This document shows, piece after piece, positions 1 to 6,002 of a stretch of DNA of 6,002 nucleotides. Made by a program: the position numbers and the translations under genes. Below the pieces are notes generated by a model. That model was not told the DNA's origin and did no database searches. It was given only the letters and a program-made list of their open reading frames with translations. The stretch is from assembly GCA_018334855.1 (NCBI GenBank), contig JAGXLE010000097.1, positions 1 through 6,002 of the forward strand, given 5' to 3'. Each line of letters starts with the position of its first letter. Positions within the stretch are counted from its first letter, which is position 1. The DNA is from Desulfobacterales bacterium (GTDB lineage Bacteria > Desulfobacterota > Desulfobacteria > Desulfobacterales > Desulfosalsimonadaceae).

Positions 1-383
1 AGAACGTAAGGCTGGCCTCCAGGCTTACCGGCTGGCATCTTGATGTAATAAGTGAAACGCGTTATAATGAAGGTTTGCAGTCCGGGTTCCAGTCCATGAT
101 TAATCTGCCGGGCATGGACGAATCACTGGCCAAGCTTTTGTTCGGCAAAGGCTATTTTTCAGTAGAAGATTTAAGCAAGGCGACAGCCGAAGAGCTGGCC
201 CAGGAAATATCGATTTCCGAGCAGGAGGCCCGGCAGCTGATCAAAGAAGCTGCAAATTACCGGGAGACTGAAAAACAGGCTGAAGATGAAGATACGGAGC
301 AAAGCCTTTCCGCCGATGAAGCGGGGCAGGCCGGAGACGATGAAATATCAAACGATACCGATTCCGAGAATCAAGGCGATTAG
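1..383 (+). CDS. nusA: Transcription termination/antitermination protein NusA, C-terminal part (5' end outside window)
   Basis: Only the last 126 residues are present. The frame is open from base 3, starting N-V-R-L-A-S-R-L-T-G-W, and stops at TAG 381-383. The first residues match the end of the second KH domain of NusA, where an 'ASxLTGW' segment is typical. A helix-hairpin-helix repeat follows at about 96-263, with the core NLPGMDESLAKLLFGKGY. The last 39 codons (264-380) form an acidic, probably disordered tail with 16 Asp/Glu and one Lys. NusA binds RNA polymerase and nascent RNA and modulates pausing, termination and antitermination. Only one helix-hairpin-helix repeat is visible, whereas E. 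coli NusA carries two longer acidic repeats. The downstream neighbour infB is the usual partner. The TTG at 75 is internal, not a start. This is the only gene here ending in TAG. Confidence 0.93.
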   Translation, partial: NVRLASRLTGWHLDVISETRYNEGLQSGFQSMINLPGMDESLAKLLFGKGYFSVEDLSKATAEELAQEISISEQEARQLIKEAANYRETEKQAEDEDTEQSLSADEAGQAGDDEISNDTDSENQGD

Positions 384-488
384 AAAGAATTGATTGCAAA
401 AACCCCGGCATCGGAACCTGTATCGCCGTCCGAATCAGCGGCGACCGAGGATTTCGGAAACAGCATCCTGGACAATCAAGGGGGATGG
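384..488 (+). other. nusA-infB spacer, open in the nusA/infB frame
   Basis: This 105-nt spacer has no stop codon in the frame shared by nusA and infB. A TTG at 390 could in principle start a 33-residue N-terminal extension of IF-2, rich in Ala, Ser, Pro and Glu. The extension resembles no known IF-2 N-terminus, and only a poor SD (AGAAAG) precedes the TTG, so I treat the stretch as non-coding. It contains a possible hairpin at 429-458 (TCCGAATC pairing with GATTTCGGA, one bulged T, 13-nt loop). No U tract follows, so it is not an intrinsic terminator. The ylxR and ylxQ genes found between nusA and infB in many bacteria are absent. Confidence 0.55.
478..484 (+). promoter_or_regulatory. Shine-Dalgarno of infB (AAGGGGG)
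   Basis: AAGGGGG can pair with the 16S 3' end over seven bases with one G-U wobble. It lies 4 nt before the ATG at 489. It supports 489 over the upstream TTG at 390. The overlapping out-of-frame ATG at 485 directly abuts the SD and opens only an 8-codon frame (485-511), so it is unlikely to be used. This is the only strong SD seen in front of a start in this window. Confidence 0.75.
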
Positions 489-3347
489 ATGGCAAAACGC
501 AGAGTATTTGAGCTCGCCAGAGAGCTGAACATGACCAACAAAGAACTTCTGGATGAACTCCAGAAAATTAATGTGGATGTTTCCAGCCATCTGAGCTCTC
601 TGGAAGACGATACCGTCAACCGCATAAAAAATGAAATCTTCGGCCGGGAAAAAAAGGCCGAAGTCGAAGATACGCGGATAAAACCAAACGTGATCCGCAG
701 GCGCAGGAAAGCTGCGCCCGAAGCCCGGACCGGGGCCGCCGAAGAAGCCCGGCAGACAGAAAAACCCGCACCCGAAACACCGGCAGAACCAGAGGCCGCC
801 CAGGAACCATCCGAAGCAGCAGCCCCTGAAACAGAAGGGGAAGCCGCCGAAGAAAAAACAGCCGAAGCCGGGCCTTCCCGGGGCCGGCAAGCCGAAGCCG
901 AAGAACCGGCCGGCAAGCCTGAGCCTTCGGCGGAGCCTTCAAAAGAGGAAATTAAAGCAACCGAACCCGATCAGAAAGCTGCTGTAAAAGAGACCGCGGA
1001 GCCGGACAAAAAAGCCGAAAAAGAACAGGAAAAACAGCAGTTGTCCGAACCGGCGGAAAAGGCGGCCGAACCGGAAGAAAAACCGGCTGAAACCGAAAAG
1101 AAAAAAACCGGGTCGAAAAAAGAGGCTGCAAAGAAAGAAAAGCCGGCTGCAGAAGAAGAAAAAAAGACCGAAGCCCCTAAAAAAGCCAAAAAGAAAAAGG
1201 GCAAAAAAGGAGCACCGGCCAGAATAATAAGCATGCCCGAGGCAGAAGAAAGGCCGCTTGACCTGAAAGCCCCGGAAACCACCGAAGAAGCACCTACGGT
1301 TGAGGAGCCGGAGACTAAAAGCCCGGCCCCGGAACCAAAACCGCAGGAAGCCGAGCCTGAAAAGCCGAGGGGAAAAAAGAAAAAACAAGCCGAATCGACC
1401 CCCCTGCCCGACCAAGAGCCTGAAAAGGCCAAAAAGCCCGGCAGGAAAAAAACGGGATTTAAGCGCAAGGAAGTAATCGAAGGAGATGCTCTCCAGGATA
1501 ACCGCTTCGGCCGGGGAAAAAAGGGAAAAAAGAAAGGAAAGCCCGCAAAACCGGCAGCCGAGCAGAGTCCGCAGATTACAACGCCCAAGGCCATAAAGAG
1601 GCGCATCAAAATCGACGACACCGTAGTTCTGTCCGATCTGGCCAAGCGGATGGGAGTAAAAGGCAATGAGCTTATCAAGCGCCTGATGGAAATGGGAATG
1701 ATGGTTACGCTAAACCAGAGCGTTGATTTCGAAACCGCCGAGCTGCTGGCCTCAGAGTATAATTTTGAAGTCGAAAAGGCCTCATTTGAAGAAGAAGCCA
1801 TCATTCAAAGCGAGCAGGATTCACCGGAGCAGCTCGAAGCCCGTCCGCCGGTGGTCACCATAATGGGCCATGTGGACCACGGGAAAACATCTCTTCTCGA
1901 TGTCATCCGCCACTCCAAGATCACGGAAAAAGAAGCCGGCGGCATCACCCAGCACATAGGCGCATACAGGGTGCCCTATGAAAACGGAGACATCATTTTT
2001 CTCGACACCCCGGGCCACGAGGCCTTTACAGCCATGAGAGCCAGAGGGGCAAAGGTCACCGACCTGGTAATTCTTGTGGTGGCTGCAGACGACGGCGTTA
2101 TGCCCCAGACCGCAGAGGCTATAGATCACTCCCGGGCGGCCGGTGTTCCGATCATAGTGGCTATAAACAAGATCGACAAGTCGGGCGCCCAACAGGACAG
2201 GATTAAACGGGAGCTGGCGGAAAAAGGCCTTGTACCCGAAGAATGGGGCGGCGACACCATATGCGTACCGGTCTCGGCAAAGCAGGAAACCGGCCTTGAC
2301 GAACTTTTAGAAATGGTGCTTTTGCAGGCCGAAGTCCTGGAACTAAAGGCCAACCCCAACAAACCGGCCAGGGGCTATATCATTGAATCCAAGCTCGAAA
2401 CCGGACGGGGGCCCGTGGCCACGGTGCTTATACATGAAGGAACCCTGCATACCGGAGAACCGGTTGTATCGGGAATCTATTACGGGAAAATAAGAGCCAT
2501 GTTCGATGATCTGGGCAAATCAGTCAGAGAGGCGCGGCCTTCGTACCCGGTCGAAATCATTGGACTTACCGGGGTCCCGATGGCGGGAGACGAGCTCGTG
2601 GCAGTGGCCGACGAAAAGGATGCCAAGCAGGTCAGCGAACACAGGCAGGAAAAACAGCGGTCCAGGGACTTGACAAAAACCACCCGCATGAGCCTGGAAA
2701 GCCTTTATGAAAAAATGAAGGAAGGCGAGATCAAGGACCTTAACCTTATAATAAAGGCCGACGTACAGGGCTCCATAGAGGCGCTCAAGGATTCACTGAC
2801 CCGGCTGTCAACAGACGAGGTCAGGATTAACGTGGTTCATTCCGCCACAGGAACGATACATGAATCCGATATCTCCCTGGCCGCAGTTTCAAATGCCATC
2901 ATTCTGGGCTTTAACGTGCGTCCCGCAGGCAAGGTCGCCCACCTGGCCGAGGAAGAAAACGTTGATATCAAGTACTATAACGTGATCTACAACGCCATCA
3001 AGGATATAAAGGACGCCATGGTGGGCCTGATGGAGTCGCACTACGAAGAGCGCGTTCTGGGCAGAGCCGAAATCCGGCAGGTTTTCAGCGTGCCGAGCAT
3101 GGGAGCAGTTGCCGGCTGTATGGTGCTTGAAGGCAAGATTCAGCGCGGACAGCCCATCAGGGTCATCCGGGAGGGAATTGTCATCCATGAAGGCAAAATT
3201 GCATCCCTGAAGCGCTACAAGGATGATGTCAGGGAAGTGACCCATAATTATGAGTGCGGCATAGGCGTAGAGAAATTCAACGATATAAAGATCGGCGACA
3301 TAATCGAATGCTACTGGCTGGAAGAAATAAAACCGGTCATTGAGTAA
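489..3347 (+). CDS. infB: Translation initiation factor IF-2
   Basis: IF-2 is a cytoplasmic GTPase that binds fMet-tRNA on the 30S subunit and promotes 50S joining. From ATG 489 it is 952 residues, longer than the 890 of E. coli. Residues 1-50 are the N-terminal IF2_N domain ([20 protein letters not shown]), then a basic RRRRK at 70-74, a long charged linker (about 75-372), and a second IF2_N domain (about 379-430). The GTPase domain has G1 GHVDHGKT 460-467, G2 GGITQHIG 484-491, G3 DTPGH 506-510, G4 NKID 560-563 and G5 SAK 596-598, all intact. KADVQGS (756-762) lies in the IF-2 core domain III. The C-terminal fMet-tRNA-binding domain runs from about 855 and contains ECGIG at 922-926. The start is set by the SD at 478-484 and by homology of residues 1-20. 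An in-frame extension from TTG 390 is possible but unlikely. The stop is TAA, 5 nt before the next gene. Confidence 0.98.
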   Translation: MAKRRVFELARELNMTNKELLDELQKINVDVSSHLSSLEDDTVNRIKNEIFGREKKAEVEDTRIKPNVIRRRRKAAPEARTGAAEEARQTEKPAPETPAEPEAAQEPSEAAAPETEGEAAEEKTAEAGPSRGRQAEAEEPAGKPEPSAEPSKEEIKATEPDQKAAVKETAEPDKKAEKEQEKQQLSEPAEKAAEPEEKPAETEKKKTGSKKEAAKKEKPAAEEEKKTEAPKKAKKKKGKKGAPARIISMPEAEERPLDLKAPETTEEAPTVEEPETKSPAPEPKPQEAEPEKPRGKKKKQAESTPLPDQEPEKAKKPGRKKTGFKRKEVIEGDALQDNRFGRGKKGKKKGKPAKPAAEQSPQITTPKAIKRRIKIDDTVVLSDLAKRMGVKGNELIKRLMEMGMMVTLNQSVDFETAELLASEYNFEVEKASFEEEAIIQSEQDSPEQLEARPPVVTIMGHVDHGKTSLLDVIRHSKITEKEAGGITQHIGAYRVPYENGDIIFLDTPGHEAFTAMRARGAKVTDLVILVVAADDGVMPQTAEAIDHSRAAGVPIIVAINKIDKSGAQQDRIKRELAEKGLVPEEWGGDTICVPVSAKQETGLDELLEMVLLQAEVLELKANPNKPARGYIIESKLETGRGPVATVLIHEGTLHTGEPVVSGIYYGKIRAMFDDLGKSVREARPSYPVEIIGLTGVPMAGDELVAVADEKDAKQVSEHRQEKQRSRDLTKTTRMSLESLYEKMKEGEIKDLNLIIKADVQGSIEALKDSLTRLSTDEVRINVVHSATGTIHESDISLAAVSNAIILGFNVRPAGKVAHLAEEENVDIKYYNVIYNAIKDIKDAMVGLMESHYEERVLGRAEIRQVFSVPSMGAVAGCMVLEGKIQRGQPIRVIREGIVIHEGKIASLKRYKDDVREVTHNYECGIGVEKFNDIKIGDIIECYWLEEIKPVIE
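711..1604 (+). repeat. Low-complexity linker coding segment within infB
   Basis: This segment encodes about 298 residues between the two IF2_N domains. It is dominated by Ala, Glu, Pro and Lys and contains no Cys, Trp, Tyr or His. The first half is acidic/proline-rich (many GCC GAA and CCG GAA codon pairs). The second half carries several lysine clusters, for example [11 protein letters not shown] at 231-241, and ends in [11 protein letters not shown] and [10 protein letters not shown]. It is likely disordered and may contact RNA or the ribosome through the basic patches; that role is inference. The boundaries are approximate. The skewed codons leave long open frames on the opposite strand, which are not genes. 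Confidence 0.8.
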
Positions 3348-3352
3348 AAACA

Positions 3353-3640
3353 ATGGTACTAGGTTTTGGCACCATAACTTTTCGCCTTGACGGGTGTCAC
3401 GGACTCAAAGAAAAACGAAAAATCATAAAGTCGATTATCTCCAGGAGCAAAAACGGCTTTAACGCCGCAATTGCCGAGGTCGACTTCAATGACATACATC
3501 AGCGGGCAAAGATAGGTTTCGCCCTGGTGGGCAACGACCGGCGGGCGGTCAATTCACAGATAGACAAACTCCACGAATTTATCTATCGAAACGCTCTTGC
3601 CGAAATTATTGATACTGAAACGGAAATTATCAATATATGA
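3353..3640 (+). CDS. ylxP: DUF503 family protein, YlxP-like
   Basis: This 95-residue protein is compact and soluble, with no signal peptide or membrane segment. It matches the DUF503/YlxP pattern: a short beta strand (MVLGFGTITFRLDGCHGLKEKR), the hallmark SLKEKR-like motif (here GLKEKRK at about residues 17-23), then FNAAIAEVDFNDIHQRAKIG and a NDRR turn. The family is small, with a ferredoxin-like fold, and is nearly always placed between infB and rbfA. Its biochemical role is not well established; the neighbours suggest ribosome assembly or translation. The gene starts 5 nt after the infB stop without a clear SD, so translational coupling is likely. Its TGA overlaps the rbfA start as ATGA (3637-3640). 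The symbol follows the Bacillus name. Confidence 0.88.
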   Translation: MVLGFGTITFRLDGCHGLKEKRKIIKSIISRSKNGFNAAIAEVDFNDIHQRAKIGFALVGNDRRAVNSQIDKLHEFIYRNALAEIIDTETEIINI

Positions 3641-4017
3641 AGCCTTACAGCAGAGCCGAAAGGGTCGGAGGACTGATACAGCAGGCCCTTTCAGAAATAC
3701 TTCAGAAATCCGTAAAGGATCCCCGGCTCAGATCGGTCTCCATAACAGGTGTCAAAATGACGGCGGACCTGAAAATGGCAAGGATATATTTTGTAACTTC
3801 CGGCCACTTTTCAACCCGCGAAGAGGCAGACGCCGGATTTCGCAAAGCCCATGGCTATATAAAGCATACGCTTGCCCAGGAGCTGGAACTGCGCTATATG
3901 CCGGATATAAGGTTTTTATATGACGACTCCGTGGACTACGCAGTCCATATCAACAGTGTTATCAAGCGCCTGCACAATGAGCATGAATCAGATTATCCAA
4001 CAAATAACGAAGAGTAA
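3637..4017 (+). CDS. rbfA: 30S ribosome-binding factor RbfA
   Basis: This 126-residue protein is within the usual RbfA size range. The N-terminus (SRAERVGGLIQQALSEIL) followed by the segment containing KDPRL and SITGVKMTADLKMARIYF is the typical RbfA signature and forms the type II KH-like fold. The later LRYMPDIRFLYDDSVDYA segment matches the conserved 'R.xPxlxFxxDxs' block near the family's C-terminus. RbfA binds the immature 30S subunit in the cytoplasm and aids maturation of the 16S 5' end (helix 1) and cold adaptation. The polar tail after about residue 110 (NEHESDYPTNNEE) looks disordered. The start ATG overlaps the ylxP TGA by 4 nt, a classic coupling arrangement; only a weak GGA (3622-3624) lies upstream. 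The 3' end overlaps the next gene. Confidence 0.96.
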   Translation: MKPYSRAERVGGLIQQALSEILQKSVKDPRLRSVSITGVKMTADLKMARIYFVTSGHFSTREEADAGFRKAHGYIKHTLAQELELRYMPDIRFLYDDSVDYAVHINSVIKRLHNEHESDYPTNNEE

Positions 4018-4957
4018 ACGGGTACTGCTGGCCACACATATCCATCCCGACGGCGATGCCATCGGCTCTTTGCTGTCTATGGGCCTTGCACTGGAGGAGA
4101 TCAAAAAAAAGGTCCAATTATACAACGAAAGCGTGCTGCCGGCCGTATACAACTTTCTGCCCTCCATTCACCGCATCAAAGACGATGCCGGAGACTTGGA
4201 AATCTATGATACGGTGATAATCCTGGACTGTTCAGACCTGCAGCGCGTGGGCAACGCTGCCGGGGCCATAAGCCGCATTCCCACGATCATAAATATCGAT
4301 CATCATGCAACCAACAGCCGATTCGGCAATTACCAGTTTATTGATCCCAAGGCCTCGGCTACAACGGAACTAATTTACCGCCTGATAACGGCCATGGAAA
4401 TCCCGGTGACAACGGCGGTAGCCTATGCCATCTATACCGGGATCATGGCTGATACCGGTTCTTTCAGGTTTTCAAACACAACCCAGGAGGCCTTTAAAAT
4501 ATGTCACGAAATGGTCCGCCACGGCGCCGATCCTCACAAGGTGGCCCAGCACGTCTATGAAACCATCTCGCTTAAACGGGTCAAACTGCTCAATATGTTA
4601 TTTGACACCATAGAAGTCTCTGAAAACGGAAAACTCTCGATTATGACATTGACCCAGAACATGCTGCATGCTACCGGCACTTCAATAACCGATGTCAACG
4701 GCCTGATAAATTATGCAAGGCGCATTGAAAACGTAAAGGTCGCCGCCCTTCTCTATGAGCGGGCCAGCGGCAGACAGTTGAGATCGCCCAACGGCAGCGC
4801 CTTTCACGTAAGCCTGAGATCAGACGGATCTGTAAACGTGGCCAATATAGCAACGGCTTTTGGGGGTGGAGGCCACAGGAGCGCGGCTGGTTTTGATACC
4901 CTGGGCACGCTTCCGGAATTGAAAAATGAGCTGTATTCAATTTCGGATCATTTATAA
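3977..4957 (+). CDS. nrnA: DHH/DHHA1 phosphoesterase, NrnA-type (nanoRNase / pAp phosphatase)
   Basis: This 326-residue protein has the two-domain DHH-DHHA1 layout of NrnA. Members degrade 2-5-nt RNAs and/or dephosphorylate 3',5'-pAp to AMP using Mn2+. The visible metal-site motifs are THIHPDGDAIGS (residues 20-31, Asp25 and Asp27), LDCSD (83-87, Asp84), DHH (108-110) and MADTG (Asp159). The DHHA1 substrate-binding motif GGGGHRSAAGF is at 296-306. All expected motifs are intact. The start is uncertain: ATG 3977 or ATG 3983, both in frame, give the usual 15-20 residues before the first strand. The earlier ATG at 3920 would add an unrelated 19-residue tail and overlap rbfA far more. The chosen start overlaps rbfA by 41 nt and lacks a clear SD. 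Whether RNA or pAp is the main substrate cannot be read from the sequence. Confidence 0.93.
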   Translation: MSMNQIIQQITKSKRVLLATHIHPDGDAIGSLLSMGLALEEIKKKVQLYNESVLPAVYNFLPSIHRIKDDAGDLEIYDTVIILDCSDLQRVGNAAGAISRIPTIINIDHHATNSRFGNYQFIDPKASATTELIYRLITAMEIPVTTAVAYAIYTGIMADTGSFRFSNTTQEAFKICHEMVRHGADPHKVAQHVYETISLKRVKLLNMLFDTIEVSENGKLSIMTLTQNMLHATGTSITDVNGLINYARRIENVKVAALLYERASGRQLRSPNGSAFHVSLRSDGSVNVANIATAFGGGGHRSAAGFDTLGTLPELKNELYSISDHL

Positions 4958-4962
4958 CCGGT

Positions 4963-5943
4963 ATGAACTGCATGGATCATGCTTCAAGAAAACCCGGCAG
5001 CAGGAAGCCGGCCGGAAAGCAAGCTGCACTGGAAAGCGGCGTTATTGTCGTGGACAAGCCCGAGGGCGAAACTTCTGCGGCCGTGGTCAACCGGTTAAAG
5101 CGTCTTTCGGGCATATACAAGGCAGGGCACACCGGCACGCTGGACCCCTTCGCCACCGGCGTGCTTATTTGCCCTGTCAACCGTGCGACGCGCCTGTCGC
5201 GTTTTTTTCTCCGGGGGAGAAAAAAATACAATGCCGTGCTGCGGCTGGGCGCTGAAACAGATACGCTGGACAGAACCGGAGAGATAACGGCAGAGCACAG
5301 GATCCCGGATCTTTCCGAAGAAGAGATCCGGCGGATCATAAAAGGATATACAGGCCGTATCGAGCAGGTGCCGCCAGCCTATTCGGCCCTGAAGCACAAC
5401 GGCGTACCGCTTTACAAGTATGCCAGAAAAGGAAAGCCGGTTTACAAACCGGCCCGGACAGTTGAAATTTATGAGATCTCTGTCAAGAATATTGATCTGC
5501 CGGAGATAAGCATTGAGGTTTCCTGCAGCGGGGGGACTTATATAAGAACCCTTTGCTCAGATATCGGCAGGTCGCTGGGATGCGGCGGATATTTAAATGA
5601 ACTGGTTCGGATTGAAAGCTGCGGGTTTGGCATTGACGAGGCGGCCTCGCTGTCGAGCCTTGAGGCGGTCGGGACTGCCGGGGAGCTGCAGCGGTTTGTC
5701 ATTCCCATGGCAGAGGCGCTGCGCGGCATGCAGGCACATGTGGCAGGCCCGGAGCTTACCGAAAAAATCCGGTTCGGCAGGCCGGTTTCCGAAGCTGATC
5801 TTGGAGGAAAGACAGCGGGGCCGGAGAATGAAAACAGCGCCTTTGTAAAAATTGTTGACAATAATAACCGCCTGCTTGCGGTTATTGAAAAAGAGAAAGA
5901 CAAATTTGAATATTCTTATTGTTGTGTCTTTCAATCAGGCTGA
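4963..5943 (+). CDS. truB: tRNA pseudouridine(55) synthase TruB
   Basis: TruB isomerises U55 in the T-loop of tRNA to pseudouridine. The protein is 326 residues, slightly longer than E. coli TruB (314). Conserved blocks are KPEGETS (32-38), GHTGTLDP (55-62) with catalytic Asp61, RKKYNAVLRLGAETDT with Tyr89, PPAYSALKHNG (Tyr140), and CSGGTYIRTLCSDIG with Tyr193 and Arg195, the equivalents of E. coli Tyr179/Arg181. LVRIESCGF follows. Residues from about 250 form the small PUA-like C-terminal domain, more divergent than the core. The N-terminal 26 residues (basic, Lys/Arg/Ser-rich) precede the first strand. ATG 4963 and ATG 4972 are both possible and neither has a good SD, so the exact start is uncertain. 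The gene begins 5 nt after nrnA, implying coupling. Confidence 0.96.
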   Translation: MNCMDHASRKPGSRKPAGKQAALESGVIVVDKPEGETSAAVVNRLKRLSGIYKAGHTGTLDPFATGVLICPVNRATRLSRFFLRGRKKYNAVLRLGAETDTLDRTGEITAEHRIPDLSEEEIRRIIKGYTGRIEQVPPAYSALKHNGVPLYKYARKGKPVYKPARTVEIYEISVKNIDLPEISIEVSCSGGTYIRTLCSDIGRSLGCGGYLNELVRIESCGFGIDEAASLSSLEAVGTAGELQRFVIPMAEALRGMQAHVAGPELTEKIRFGRPVSEADLGGKTAGPENENSAFVKIVDNNNRLLAVIEKEKDKFEYSYCCVFQSG

Positions 5944-5958
5944 GACTTATGATATAAA
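5930..5958 (+). promoter_or_regulatory. Weak candidate sigma-70-type promoter after truB
   Basis: TTCAAT (5930-5935) and TATAAA (5953-5958) are separated by 17 nt. The -35 matches consensus at only three of six positions; the -10 at five of six. An overlapping TATGAT (5948-5953) is an alternative -10. The site sits where G+C falls sharply at the end of truB. In E. coli, rpsO downstream of truB has its own promoter, so one here is plausible. The sequence match alone is weak, because AT-rich DNA produces such hits by chance. Confidence 0.25.
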
Positions 5959-6002
5959 ACAGAAATTCAAATATTGATTAAAGGGTTTTAAATAATTCCT
6001 CC
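5944..6002 (+). other. AT-rich gene-free stretch after truB, probable leader of the next gene
   Basis: These 59 nt are about 24% G+C, far below the adjoining genes. I see no reading frame, no GC-rich stem followed by a U tract, and so no terminator. The window ends in TTCCTCC, which is complementary to a Shine-Dalgarno. The conserved gene order predicts rpsO (ribosomal protein S15) next. If so, this would be its autoregulated leader, but the gene itself is not in the window. Confidence 0.45.

Noticed and set aside
369..395. Inverted repeat AATCAA...TTGATT flanking the nusA stop
   Set aside because: Only 6 bp with a 15-nt loop and AT-rich; too weak to be a recoding or terminator element.
485..511. 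Out-of-frame 8-codon mini-ORF overlapping the infB start
   Set aside because: Its ATG abuts the SD with no spacing and it arises from the GGATGGATGG repeat; initiation there is unlikely.
1233..1660. Internal infB methionines as a possible short IF-2 isoform start, as in E. coli
   Set aside because: The in-frame ATGs near 1233 and 1650 have no convincing SD, and the second lies inside the folded second IF2_N domain.
435..1804. Several long minus-strand open frames opposite the first half of infB, up to 277 codons
   Set aside because: They mirror the Lys/Glu/Ala/Pro codons of the IF-2 linker, giving Phe/Leu/Ser/Gly/Arg-rich proteins with no recognisable domain. infB on the + strand is unambiguous.
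4425..5255. Overlapping + strand frames inside nrnA and truB (4425-4613 and 4926-5255)
   Set aside because: They are off-frame shadows of two confidently identified genes and show no family signature.
5895..5932. GAAAGACA/TGTCTTTC 8-bp inverted repeat at the end of truB as a terminator
   Set aside because: The 22-nt loop is large, the stem is AT-rich, no U tract follows, and it lies within the coding sequence.
5904..5972. ATTTGAAT/ATTCAAAT inverted repeat spanning the truB stop
   Set aside because: Eight AT-rich base pairs across a 53-nt loop are expected by chance in this AT-rich stretch.

Overview
The window is a conserved bacterial translation and ribosome-maturation operon, read entirely on the + strand and almost gap-free. 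The order is nusA (3' end only), infB, a DUF503/YlxP gene, rbfA, an NrnA-type DHH phosphoesterase gene, then truB, followed by an AT-rich, gene-free stretch at the right edge. This order, together with the IF-2 architecture (a long K/E/A/P linker and a basic RRRRK segment after the N-terminal domain), suggests a Desulfobacterota ('deltaproteobacterial') chromosome. That placement is an inference from remembered family features, not from a database search.

Layout: 1-383 encodes the last 126 residues of NusA, a helix-hairpin-helix repeat and an acidic tail. A 105-nt spacer (384-488) leads to infB (489-3347), whose start is fixed by a near-perfect Shine-Dalgarno and by the classic IF-2 N-terminus. 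The ylxP-like gene starts 5 nt after infB. rbfA overlaps it through ATGA. The nrnA start lies within the end of rbfA, and truB starts 5 nt after nrnA. The last 59 nt are about 24% G+C and probably lead into rpsO, the usual next gene, which lies outside the window.

Functionally, NusA acts in transcription elongation, antitermination and coupling. IF-2 places initiator tRNA on the 30S subunit and promotes subunit joining. RbfA matures the 16S 5' end. TruB makes pseudouridine-55 in tRNA. NrnA degrades nanoRNA and/or pAp. YlxP is a small protein of uncertain, ribosome-linked role. The packing points to one polycistronic mRNA with translational coupling.

I found no mobile element, CRISPR array, RNA gene or clearly new system. 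The points worth a second look are modest: nusA and infB share one reading frame interrupted by a single TAG, the IF-2 linker is long and charge-segregated with several A_AAA_AAG heptamers, and the region after truB is strongly AT-rich with a promoter-like element.
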